Below are positions 22,464 through 28,385 of a DNA stretch of 28,385 bases, in pieces. The position numbers and the translations under genes were made by a program. The notes beneath the pieces were generated by a model. The model saw only the letters and a list, made by a program, of their open reading frames with translations, had not been told where the DNA came from and did no database searches. The DNA is from Prevotellaceae bacterium UBA1716 (lineage in GTDB: Bacteria; Bacteroidota; Bacteroidia; Bacteroidales; Bacteroidaceae): positions 1 to 28,385 of the forward strand of contig DCIW01000010.1 of assembly GCA_002317225.1 (NCBI GenBank). The letters run 5' to 3'. How positions within the stretch are numbered: position 1 is the stretch's first letter; the number at the start of each line of letters is the position of its first letter.

Positions 22464-23765
22464 ATGACACACGAAATTCCAGCTATTCCAGCGTGGATGC
22501 TCATCCCATTTGTACTCCAACTATTGTGCATCGCAGTATTGCCACTCACTAAGTTGGGCGAATGGTGGGAAGAGAACAGCCACAAACTCATCGTATCTCT
22601 CGTGCTTGGAGTTCCAGTAGGCGCATGGCTCTGCATGAACGGCATGTCCCACGAACTTGAACACCAGATGATCTACGACTACGTACCATTCATCCTCCTC
22701 CTCATGGCACTTTATGTGACCACAGGCGGAATCTGCATCAAGGGCAACCTTGTCGCAACACCACTCACAAACACCATCATCCTTGCAATAGGCTACTTAC
22801 TCGCCTCATTCATGGGAACAACAGGAGCAGCAATGCTTCTTATCCGCCTCGTACTCGATACAATCAGCGAGCGCAAGTACAAGACTCACACCGTACTCTT
22901 CTTCATCGCAACGATAGCAAACTGTGGTGGTATCCTCACTCCACTCGGCGACCCACCGCTCTTCCTCCTCTTCCAAAAAGGTGCTCCATTTGGATGGTTC
23001 ATGTCGCTTGCTCCAGAGTGGGCAACAGTAGGCGTTCTCCTTCTCGGCACATACTTCCTTCTCGATACATATTATTATAAGAAGGAACCAAAGGAGAATA
23101 TCAAAAAAGACTTGGAGAACGAGAGACGCCTCAAGGCAACAGGCCTTATTAACATACTCTGGTTGCTTTGTGTCATTGCAAGCACAATGTTCATCAATAA
23201 GACATACATTCCAGTAATGGGCGAACACGATGCACCATTCTATGTCAAGCTCCTTCGCGAGTGGGTATTCATCTTCATCATCATCGTGTCATTGCTCACA
23301 ACAAAGAAGATTGTCCGCAAGAACAATAACTTCTCATGGACCCCAATCCTCGAGGTTGCATGCGTCTTCTGTGGTATCTTTGCCACTATGACTCCTGCCC
23401 TTATGTTCCTTGGCAACATGAAAGAAGAAATCCAGGCAGTGCTCTCACAACCTTGGCACTTCCTCTACGGTACAGGATTCCTTTCTGCCTTCCTCGATAA
23501 CGCCCCAACTGCGATGGTATTCAACTCAATGGCACCATCAGGCGACATCGCGGGACTTGCAAACGAAGTATTCCTTGGAGCAATCTCTGTAGGTGCAGTA
23601 TTCTTCGGAGCGCTCACATACATTGGCAATGGGCCTAACTTCATGGTCAAGAGCATCGCCGAGCAGAACGGTATCAATATGCCATCATTCTTTGGATATA
23701 TGTTCAAGTTCTCTCTCGTAGTCTGCTTGCCAATCTACATCATCGTCCAGTTGATATTCTTTTAA
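22464..23765 (+). CDS. CitMHS/NhaD-type sodium:proton antiporter-like membrane protein
   Basis: 433 residues with about eleven hydrophobic segments and no cleavable signal peptide. It is an inner-membrane ion transporter of the ion-transporter superfamily; Bacteroidetes members of this kind are usually called sodium:proton antiporters (NhaD-like) or putative citrate transporters. Characteristic segments are GNLVATPLTNTIILAIGYLL, FMGTTGAAMLLIRLVL, NCGGILTPLGDPPLFLLFQKG, FLSAFLDNAPTAMVF and GALTYIGNGPNFMVKSIAE. The paired TPLGDPP and DNAPT loops are the re-entrant hairpins that form the ion site in this superfamily. The transported ion cannot be decided from sequence. It is a single-gene unit with its own promoter and a strong terminator. 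Confidence 0.88.
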   Translation: MTHEIPAIPAWMLIPFVLQLLCIAVLPLTKLGEWWEENSHKLIVSLVLGVPVGAWLCMNGMSHELEHQMIYDYVPFILLLMALYVTTGGICIKGNLVATPLTNTIILAIGYLLASFMGTTGAAMLLIRLVLDTISERKYKTHTVLFFIATIANCGGILTPLGDPPLFLLFQKGAPFGWFMSLAPEWATVGVLLLGTYFLLDTYYYKKEPKENIKKDLENERRLKATGLINILWLLCVIASTMFINKTYIPVMGEHDAPFYVKLLREWVFIFIIIVSLLTTKKIVRKNNNFSWTPILEVACVFCGIFATMTPALMFLGNMKEEIQAVLSQPWHFLYGTGFLSAFLDNAPTAMVFNSMAPSGDIAGLANEVFLGAISVGAVFFGALTYIGNGPNFMVKSIAEQNGINMPSFFGYMFKFSLVVCLPIYIIVQLIFF

Positions 23766-23790
23766 CGAATAAAATACTACCCAAACATAC

Positions 23791-23825
23791 AAAGCACGAA
23801 GTCAAATCTAAGGCTTCGTGCTTTT
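23791..23825 (+). terminator. Terminator of the transporter gene
   Basis: AAAGCACGAAG pairs perfectly with CTTCGTGCTTT across a 12-nt loop, ending in a T-rich tail. Confidence 0.88.
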
Positions 23826-23903
23826 CTTGTCTAATTACATTTCGCAATGAAATGCAAAAACGCATTATCAAATCCCATAACATTTGCCACTTCATTGCAA
23901 TTA

Positions 23904-23936
23904 TTTCATAACCTCCACAAATGGTCGTACCTTTGC
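23904..23936 (+). promoter_or_regulatory. Promoter of a candidate small RNA
   Basis: TACCTTTGC at 23928-23936 is a full -7 match with TTTC 20 bp upstream at 23904-23907. No plausible plus-strand gene follows. Confidence 0.6.
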
Positions 23937-23942
23937 AATGTC

Positions 23943-24055
23943 AAAAGAAAAAAGGCACAAATACAGACATAGAATATTGTTTTGATTTTAGTTAATTATT
24001 TAGTTGATATTGTTACAACACAGAAAGGCGGAGTCGTGATGACCCCGCCTTTTTT
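23943..24055 (+). ncRNA. Candidate small non-coding RNA of about 110 nt
   Basis: A full -7 box is followed about 110 bp later by a strong terminator: AAGGCGG and CCGCCTT with inner GTC/GAC pairs and a T run (24025-24055). Between them only a 15-codon frame starting on the -7 box itself (23938) is possible, which no transcript from this promoter would carry in full. The body is AT-rich. No known RNA family is recognised. Confidence 0.45.
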
Positions 24056-24071
24056 ATGTCATAAAGACAAA

Positions 24072-25583
24072 TCATTTATTCAGAATAAGATTCGTAATGG
24101 CATTGATACCATCAGCAGACACATCTCCACCTTCTTTGAACCTCTGGATAAGAATCGCCAGATCAACAATCGTGACGATGCCATCACCATTCAAGTCGCC
24201 CGCAACAGATTTCCGCACCTCATCTTTAGGAATAATGACATTATCCAAGAAGATACGATTATACTTTCCGCTACCCGAGAATGTGAAGCTGACAGGGCCA
24301 CTCACATCAGTCACTTCTATCGAATAAGTAGTCCATTCACCCTTCTTCAGTTCAACTTTTTCACTTGAAAGAGAGCAATTCGTGGCACTAATATTCAAAG
24401 TTGTTTTTTCGGAAGAACTATCCCAAGCGGCAGCATCAAAATAAATAGTGAACGAATAACCATTAAGTTCTGAGAGCGAACGGGTTGTGGCACTACCCGC
24501 TTCAGAACCAATACCAATTTTGGCACATTCTTTTCCGCAAAATCCCTTGGTAAAACTCCAGTCGCTCTCATCCACATTATCTGCACCTATCGAACTATTT
24601 GCAATACTTCCATTCCAGGAGTTGTCATTTCCACCGGTTCCTTCACATGTAGAAAAAGTCTCTGCAAACAAGTAATCACCATCTTCAGACTCGTCATCAG
24701 ACTCTGTACCAGTCAAATAACGATTGTCGTCACTCGCCGTAGAAAGAGAAGTGGTAGGGTCAAAAGGCACGTTGATGCTATCGCCCCAAACGTATTCGGC
24801 AAGATAAGGGAAATCGATAAAAAGATTGCGATTGCCCTGAATGCTATATATTGCATTATTTCGTTTCACTTCGATTTCGAGCACCTTATCCTTGCGAGTC
24901 CATTCGAGATAGAGTTTGTAAGCCCATTCCTTCAGGGTAGGCCATTCGTTATTCTCGAGTGTTTGCAGACCTTGAGTACCTTGCCAATTAAGGTCTTGAT
25001 AAACCGTAGCCATGTAGAAATAAGAACGGCAGAAGTCGCCTTTCCAAATGTCATTGGGTTCGCAAAGCGTGATATTACCAAGGCTGCCGGCAGGACCAGT
25101 ACCTACCTTTTCGAAGTCATTAAGTAATTTAGGATTAGTCACTTTCCCCATCGGATAATTGCTCTTCTTCGTATTTGCTTCAGTATCTGATGGGTAAAGG
25201 TTGAAGAGATCTTTATATGCCATGTTTTCCGCTCCGCCCCACCACGATTTGGGAAAAGAGTGTTCAATGTTCATACCGCTAATAGATGATGTCGAAGAAG
25301 AGAACTCAAACACTTTCAAACTATATCTGTTGATGCACTCGTTCGTCGTTTCGTCGCGATCAGTCTTATAGAATCCCGACCATGTTTTTCCCGAACCCGA
25401 ACCGTATTCTAGCACTTTAGTAGGTTTGCAAAGTTGAGATATTGCTTTCTTCAACTCCGCCTTCTTCTTTCCCTTCAGTTGTGCAGCATATCGCACAAGT
25501 GCCTCCCTCTTTATTGCATAAGCGGGAGCAACTACAATGCAAAGTGTTGCACAAAACAATAATTTCAACAGTATTTTCTTCAT
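24072..25583 (-). CDS. Secreted endonuclease I family protein with dockerin-like C-terminus
   Basis: 503 residues from ATG 25583; an in-frame start at 25646 would put 21 charged residues ahead of the signal peptide and cross a repeat, so it is rejected. Signal peptide MKKILLKLLFCATLCIVVAP, cleaved after AYA. Residues about 25-280 match endonuclease I: EHSFPKSWW at 107-115 with H108 as candidate catalytic His, LFNLYPSDTEANTKKSNYP, and KGDFCRSYFYMATVY. About 315-455 form a beta-rich jelly-roll-like module (FSTCEGTGGND, FTIYFDAAAWDSS). The end has one good dockerin-type calcium loop, DLNGDGIVTIVDLAIL, and a second degenerate one. The enzyme would cut extracellular DNA or RNA for nutrition. A 52-bp repeat ends 20 bp upstream and the fic gene lies beyond. 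Confidence 0.88.
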   Translation of the reverse strand: MKKILLKLLFCATLCIVVAPAYAIKREALVRYAAQLKGKKKAELKKAISQLCKPTKVLEYGSGSGKTWSGFYKTDRDETTNECINRYSLKVFEFSSSTSSISGMNIEHSFPKSWWGGAENMAYKDLFNLYPSDTEANTKKSNYPMGKVTNPKLLNDFEKVGTGPAGSLGNITLCEPNDIWKGDFCRSYFYMATVYQDLNWQGTQGLQTLENNEWPTLKEWAYKLYLEWTRKDKVLEIEVKRNNAIYSIQGNRNLFIDFPYLAEYVWGDSINVPFDPTTSLSTASDDNRYLTGTESDDESEDGDYLFAETFSTCEGTGGNDNSWNGSIANSSIGADNVDESDWSFTKGFCGKECAKIGIGSEAGSATTRSLSELNGYSFTIYFDAAAWDSSSEKTTLNISATNCSLSSEKVELKKGEWTTYSIEVTDVSGPVSFTFSGSGKYNRIFLDNVIIPKDEVRKSVAGDLNGDGIVTIVDLAILIQRFKEGGDVSADGINAITNLILNK

Positions 25584-25602
25584 TATGTATTTTATCTGCA
25601 AA

Positions 25603-25654
25603 GGAAGGTCGAAGCATTTTCTTTTTCTGCCATGACTTCTGCTCAAGTGAGTAC
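25603..25654. repeat. 52-bp repeat, copy 1 (upstream of the endonuclease gene)
   Basis: Matches 27011-27062 at 45 of 52 positions without gaps. Shared parts are AGGTCGAAGCATTTTC at one end and CTTCTGCTCAAGTGAGTAC at the other. The two copies are direct repeats bracketing the fic gene, and each lies upstream of a minus-strand gene. A -7-like TTCCTTTGC (minus strand, 25598-25606) overlaps this copy. Confidence 0.75.
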
Positions 25655-25696
25655 CACTAATTTTCTTAATGTGACTCGCGGAAAGGTGTTACGCTT
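25655..25696 (+). repeat. Solitary end related to the terminal repeats of the 4.2-kb cassette
   Basis: CACTAATTTTCTTAATGTGA then C, followed by a divergent 9 bp and GGTGTTACGCTT. The first 21 bp match the left end of the 270-bp element with one mismatch, and the last 12 bp with one mismatch. It directly abuts copy 1 of the 52-bp repeat and lies just beyond the fic stop codon. No partner end is found nearby. Confidence 0.6.
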
Positions 25697-25723
25697 TATT
25701 TATTGGTTAGAGATAATTGCCTC

Positions 25724-26908
25724 TCAAAATTTGTCAAATAGTACTAATTGATTGTAGAGTCCAAGTCCTTTAACTGTCAACAAATATTTCTGACGAGGAT
25801 GACGAGGGGATTCCGGATGAAGCATCCTCACCCATCCGCCGTTTATTGCGGGATTGAGAGAGTATTCAAGGAAATTCTTACGGTCTTTTAATCCAACGTA
25901 CTCCATCATTTCCTTAACCGACATTTGCCTATCACCGATAGCCATTACCAGGCGCTTGATGTTATCATTATCTGTCACAAACTGATTCCCTACTTGCTCG
26001 GGTACTTTCTCGTGGGTACTTGTGGGGGTACTTGTGGGGGTACTTGTGGGGGTATCAAATCGTGGTTGTTCCTTATATTCTTCAGGAGGATTCAGTATGA
26101 GATAGCGATTTTTCAGTACCCATTGCTCACCCAAAAGCATATTTCGGAAGAAGCGCTCCAAGTATTTTGGTTCAGGCATGACACCTTCACGATTCTTGTA
26201 TATATAGCGAACCAATGCATTACGGAAGTACCATGAATTTTGTGCGAAGATATCATTGTTCACATTGAAACCGAGTGAGCGTAGATACAGAATGACAAAT
26301 ACTGCGGTGGTACGTGTATTGCCTTCTCCGAATGCATGTATCTGCCAAAGTCCAGCTGTAAATTTGCTTATATGTCGGATTATTTCATCAGAAGACAATC
26401 CTCCATAATTGAACATGCGCTCTTGTTCGATGTCATATTCGAGAGCCATCCGAAGGTCTTGCGCATACATATACATGACGGTATCGCCATGCAGTACCCA
26501 TTCCTTCTTTGTGATGTCATAGTCGCGAATCTTCCCTGCAAACTTAAACACTCCATCGAAGATATTCTTATGCACCTGAGTATATCCAAACACACTAAAT
26601 GCCAAGGTATTAGTGCTCAAAAGCTTTGCAATGTTTGCAGAAACACGGTCTGCTTCCTCTTCATCTGCATCATCCGCATCGTGGGCAGTCTTGGTGATGT
26701 AGTACGACCTTATCAGTTCTTGAGCCTCGTCGATTGTTATCTCACCTTCAATATTGCGCTTGGCAGTTTGCTGAAGATATTCCGAAGTGGTCAAACCATC
26801 CACTGCCTGAAGTCCTATAGCAGTACTCCAAGCATAAGCCTTATCTTTCTGAGCAGGTTCGCCTTGACGGATGTAGGCATCAAAATCTATGTACAATTGT
26901 TTCGCCAT
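25724..26908 (-). CDS. Fic family protein (predicted AMPylase)
   Basis: 394 residues. Fic enzymes usually transfer AMP from ATP to a hydroxyl of a target protein. The core motif is HAFGEGNTRT at 191-200, with H191 catalytic and E195 for metal; it has Thr where the classical HPFxxGNGR has Gly, as in a common Bacteroidetes subgroup. Ahead lie an ATP-flap region (FAGKIRDYDITKKEWVLHGD) and an IEGE segment at 53-56 in the place of the inhibitory helix; the usual Ser/Thr four residues before the Glu is Lys here. After the Fic domain comes a repeated PTST linker (about 291-305) and a winged-helix tail (MSVKEMMEYVGLKDRKNF, HPRQKYLLTVKG). The gene has a good promoter and is bracketed by 52-bp direct repeats. 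Targets unknown; a toxin, regulator or defence role is possible. Confidence 0.9.
   Translation of the reverse strand: MAKQLYIDFDAYIRQGEPAQKDKAYAWSTAIGLQAVDGLTTSEYLQQTAKRNIEGEITIDEAQELIRSYYITKTAHDADDADEEEADRVSANIAKLLSTNTLAFSVFGYTQVHKNIFDGVFKFAGKIRDYDITKKEWVLHGDTVMYMYAQDLRMALEYDIEQERMFNYGGLSSDEIIRHISKFTAGLWQIHAFGEGNTRTTAVFVILYLRSLGFNVNNDIFAQNSWYFRNALVRYIYKNREGVMPEPKYLERFFRNMLLGEQWVLKNRYLILNPPEEYKEQPRFDTPTSTPTSTPTSTHEKVPEQVGNQFVTDNDNIKRLVMAIGDRQMSVKEMMEYVGLKDRKNFLEYSLNPAINGGWVRMLHPESPRHPRQKYLLTVKGLGLYNQLVLFDKF
26015..26050. repeat. Three tandem 12-bp units inside the fic gene
   Basis: GGTACTTGTGGG occurs three times without a mismatch and continues into a partial unit. On the coding strand each unit encodes four linker residues (Ser-Thr-Pro-Thr). 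Gain or loss of a unit keeps the frame. Confidence 0.9.
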
Positions 26909-26933
26909 ACTTTCTTCTACGCAATATTACCTT

Positions 26934-26966
26934 GCAAAGATACACCTTTCCCTTCACATCTCCAAA
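26934..26966 (-). promoter_or_regulatory. fic promoter
   Basis: Minus-strand TTTG (26963-26966) and TATCTTTGC (26934-26942) are 20 bp apart, and the ATG follows 25 bp after the box. Confidence 0.75.
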
Positions 26967-27010
26967 CAATCAAATACAAAAAAAGAAGATTGGAATGATT
27001 CTTAATAAAA

Positions 27011-27062
27011 GGGAGGTCGAAGCATTTTCATTTCAAGCCCTGTCTTCTGCTCAAGTGAGTAC
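27011..27062. repeat. 52-bp repeat, copy 2 (upstream of the fic gene)
   Basis: Partner of 25603-25654 (45 of 52 identical). It lies about 45 bp beyond the fic -33 element. The surrounding 26909-27230 region contains no called gene. Confidence 0.75.
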
Positions 27063-27165
27063 TACCAATACATTTGCCTGAAAAAGCAAAATATACAAAA
27101 ATACACCATGAAAAAGTACAAAATAAACATATTTGCGCCCTTTTACAACAAAAATATCGAAAATA

Positions 27166-27198
27166 TTTGACAAGAATAATAATAATTTATATATTTGC
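27166..27198 (+). promoter_or_regulatory. Promoter of the 287-residue secreted protein
   Basis: TTTG at 27166-27169 and TATATTTGC at 27190-27198 are 20 bp apart. A second -7-like word, TACATTTGC, lies at 27069-27077. Confidence 0.7.
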
Positions 27199-27260
27199 AC
27201 CGACAGAACCTTTGTCAACCTTTTTAATAAATGTCTCACAAAAAAAACAAATTAACCAAT

Positions 27261-28124
27261 ATGAGAATGAAAGATATTATTATCAACACAGTGGCAGGAC
27301 TTTTCTGCACGGTTTGTTCCAATGCACAGAACAAGTCTGCTTCCATACCGCTCGAAAATGTCACAAAATACGAATGCACATATTTTAGTAAGACATACGA
27401 ACTCACCAGAGATTATATAATGTACCATCGTCCTGGAACTGAATATGACAAAGAGGAATTCGAGAAATACGACATGCCTGCCGAATGCTACGAATATTTT
27501 CTTCGCCGACTTAAAGAAGGCAATGTAAGTTACGATAAGAAAGGAGGGGAAATCGATGAACGCGACTTCTACCGTTTCGGTCTCAAGGCCTATAAAGGCA
27601 AGAAACTGATTTTCTCTGCAGAGGGCAACGACAAACAAAAGGGAACTTGCCGCTACGAAGGCACAATGCCACCAAGGATTTTTGATGCCGTGTTAGACTT
27701 ATGCGGCAACCGCGACGATCCGAAAGCTCCAACTGGCAAGATTAAGAGATACGAATTTATGCGAGCCGCATGGGAACTGCCTACCCCACATAAGAAATTC
27801 ATTGTAGAGAGAGACGGCGACAAGTGCAAAGTGACACTCATCGCCCCACACTATAAGATTTATGAAGACAAGACTTTCACATGCTCTGCTACCCTTCTCG
27901 ACGAGATAGACAAGGTGGTACACGACCATCTCATGTACAGATACAAGCGCAATTACCAACCAAAGGTGCAGGTGCTTGATGGCGAACATTGGAATCTCGA
28001 AATAAAATACGAAAATGGTAGTATCTATTCGAGTGGAAGCAATGCAAGTTTTGCCGACAATGGCGATGATATCATCCACGATATCATCCTCAAATATGTA
28101 GGACTGGAAAATGAAGTAAAATAA
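27261..28124 (+). CDS. Exported protein of unknown function, 287 aa
   Basis: No family is recognised. The ATG at 27261 gives signal peptide MRMKDIIINTVAGLFCTVCS followed by NAQ, cleaved after SNA; an in-frame ATG at 27231 would add ten polar residues ahead of it and is less likely, although both lie after the promoter. The mature part is mixed alpha/beta, rich in Lys, Tyr and Asp. Motifs that may help a search are YDMPAECYEYFLRRLKEGN, GTCRYEGTMPPRIFDAVLDL and the end NGDDIIHDIILKYVGLENE. There are few cysteines and no lipobox. It is a single gene with its own promoter. Periplasmic or surface location is inferred from the signal peptide. Confidence 0.75.
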   Translation: MRMKDIIINTVAGLFCTVCSNAQNKSASIPLENVTKYECTYFSKTYELTRDYIMYHRPGTEYDKEEFEKYDMPAECYEYFLRRLKEGNVSYDKKGGEIDERDFYRFGLKAYKGKKLIFSAEGNDKQKGTCRYEGTMPPRIFDAVLDLCGNRDDPKAPTGKIKRYEFMRAAWELPTPHKKFIVERDGDKCKVTLIAPHYKIYEDKTFTCSATLLDEIDKVVHDHLMYRYKRNYQPKVQVLDGEHWNLEIKYENGSIYSSGSNASFADNGDDIIHDIILKYVGLENEVK

Positions 28125-28186
28125 CACATTTTCCCCTTTCATTGTTCGGAAAAAGAAATACTATAGCATAAAAAATGCATTTTGAA

Positions 28187-28220
28187 CGCAGAGTGCAACA
28201 AAATGCGCGCATAGTGCAAA
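28187..28220 (+). promoter_or_regulatory. Two CGCAnAGTGCAA direct repeats 21 bp apart
   Basis: CGCAGAGTGCAA at 28187 and CGCATAGTGCAA at 28208 are repeated with exactly two helical turns between starts, just ahead of a -7-like GAACTTTGC at 28241-28249. This is the layout of an activator site; the regulator is unknown. Confidence 0.4.
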
Positions 28221-28350
28221 AGTGTTTAGTGAGAAAACCCGAACTTTGCAACCGAAAAATTACTGAAGTCCGGGTCTTTCAAAACACTACGAACCAGTAA
28301 ACCTTAAAAAATAAATAATTCATTGTTTAATATCAAAACATTTAGAGATT

Positions 28351-28385
28351 ATGAAAAAGTTATGTAACTACTCAGCTATATTGAA
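28351..28385 (+). CDS. Start of a gene running off the right edge (partial)
   Basis: ATG at 28351 opens MKKLCNYSAIL with no stop before the edge. A typical AT-rich leader and a -7-like box (GAACTTTGC, 28241-28249) precede it. MKKL suggests a signal peptide, but eleven codons are too few to identify the product. Confidence 0.5.
   Translation, partial: MKKLCNYSAIL

Noticed and set aside
26336..26998. 220-codon plus-strand frame opposite fic
   Set aside because: Overlaps the Fic core and its promoter; translation has no recognisable domain.
25603..27062. CRISPR array
   Set aside because: Only two 52-bp copies 1.4 kb apart with a gene between; no regular spacers and no cas genes in the window.
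27108..27170. 20-codon frame MKKYKINIFAPFYNKNIENI after a TACATTTGC box
   Set aside because: Too short and AT-rich to support; its end overlaps the -33 element of the next promoter.
1..28385. tRNA, rRNA or tmRNA genes
   Set aside because: No cloverleaf, CCA-ended or rRNA-like segment was recognised by eye; a tRNA scan would settle it.

Overview
The window looks like chromosome from a member of the Bacteroidales, most likely Prevotella or a close relative (inferred from family content and promoter style; no marker gene fixes the genus). Most intergenic regions carry the Bacteroidetes -7 box TAnnTTTG(C), often with a TTTG-like -33 element 19-20 bp upstream. The surface proteins are typical of the group: a TonB-receptor-like barrel, a BACON/OB-fold lipoprotein, secreted proteins with dockerin-like or sorting-like C-termini, and a Fic protein.

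Layout. 1-3922: end of an outer-membrane TonB-receptor-like barrel fused to an OmpA-like domain, then a BACON/OB-fold lipoprotein. 3923-4755: no gene, but two abutting inverted-repeat elements. 4667-8894: a compact cassette bounded by 36-bp inverted repeats. It carries an unknown acidic protein, a small AT-hook-like protein and a VirE_N/DUF3987 primase-helicase-like protein. A 270-bp non-autonomous element beside it has the same kind of ends, and a solitary end lies near 25.66 kb. 8905-12188 (minus): tyrS and an ABC-type ATPase plus DUF4435 pair resembling PARIS/OLD-type defence modules. 12545-15986 (plus): PII protein, ammonium transporter and CTP synthase. 16202-19542 (minus): HMGL-like aldolase, a PchB-like chorismate mutase and asparagine synthase B. 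20141-22224: a secreted protein with a triplicated domain and a 57-residue peptide. 22464-23765: a CitMHS/NhaD-type transporter. 23928-24055: a promoter and terminator pair with no convincing gene between them, a candidate small RNA. 24072-26908 (minus): a secreted endonuclease I with a dockerin-like tail and a Fic protein, each preceded by a copy of a 52-bp repeat. 27261-28385: a secreted protein of unknown function and the first codons of another gene.

How the genes fit together. PII, AmtB, AsnB and glutamine-dependent PyrG make a nitrogen-assimilation and amide-transfer neighbourhood. The ATPase/DUF4435 pair and the Fic protein are accessory functions with plausible roles in conflict with phage or other mobile DNA. 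The 4.2-kb cassette is the best candidate for an undescribed system: it has replication-type proteins, defined ends, a perfect 23-bp hairpin and iteron-like repeats, but no recognisable transposase or integrase.
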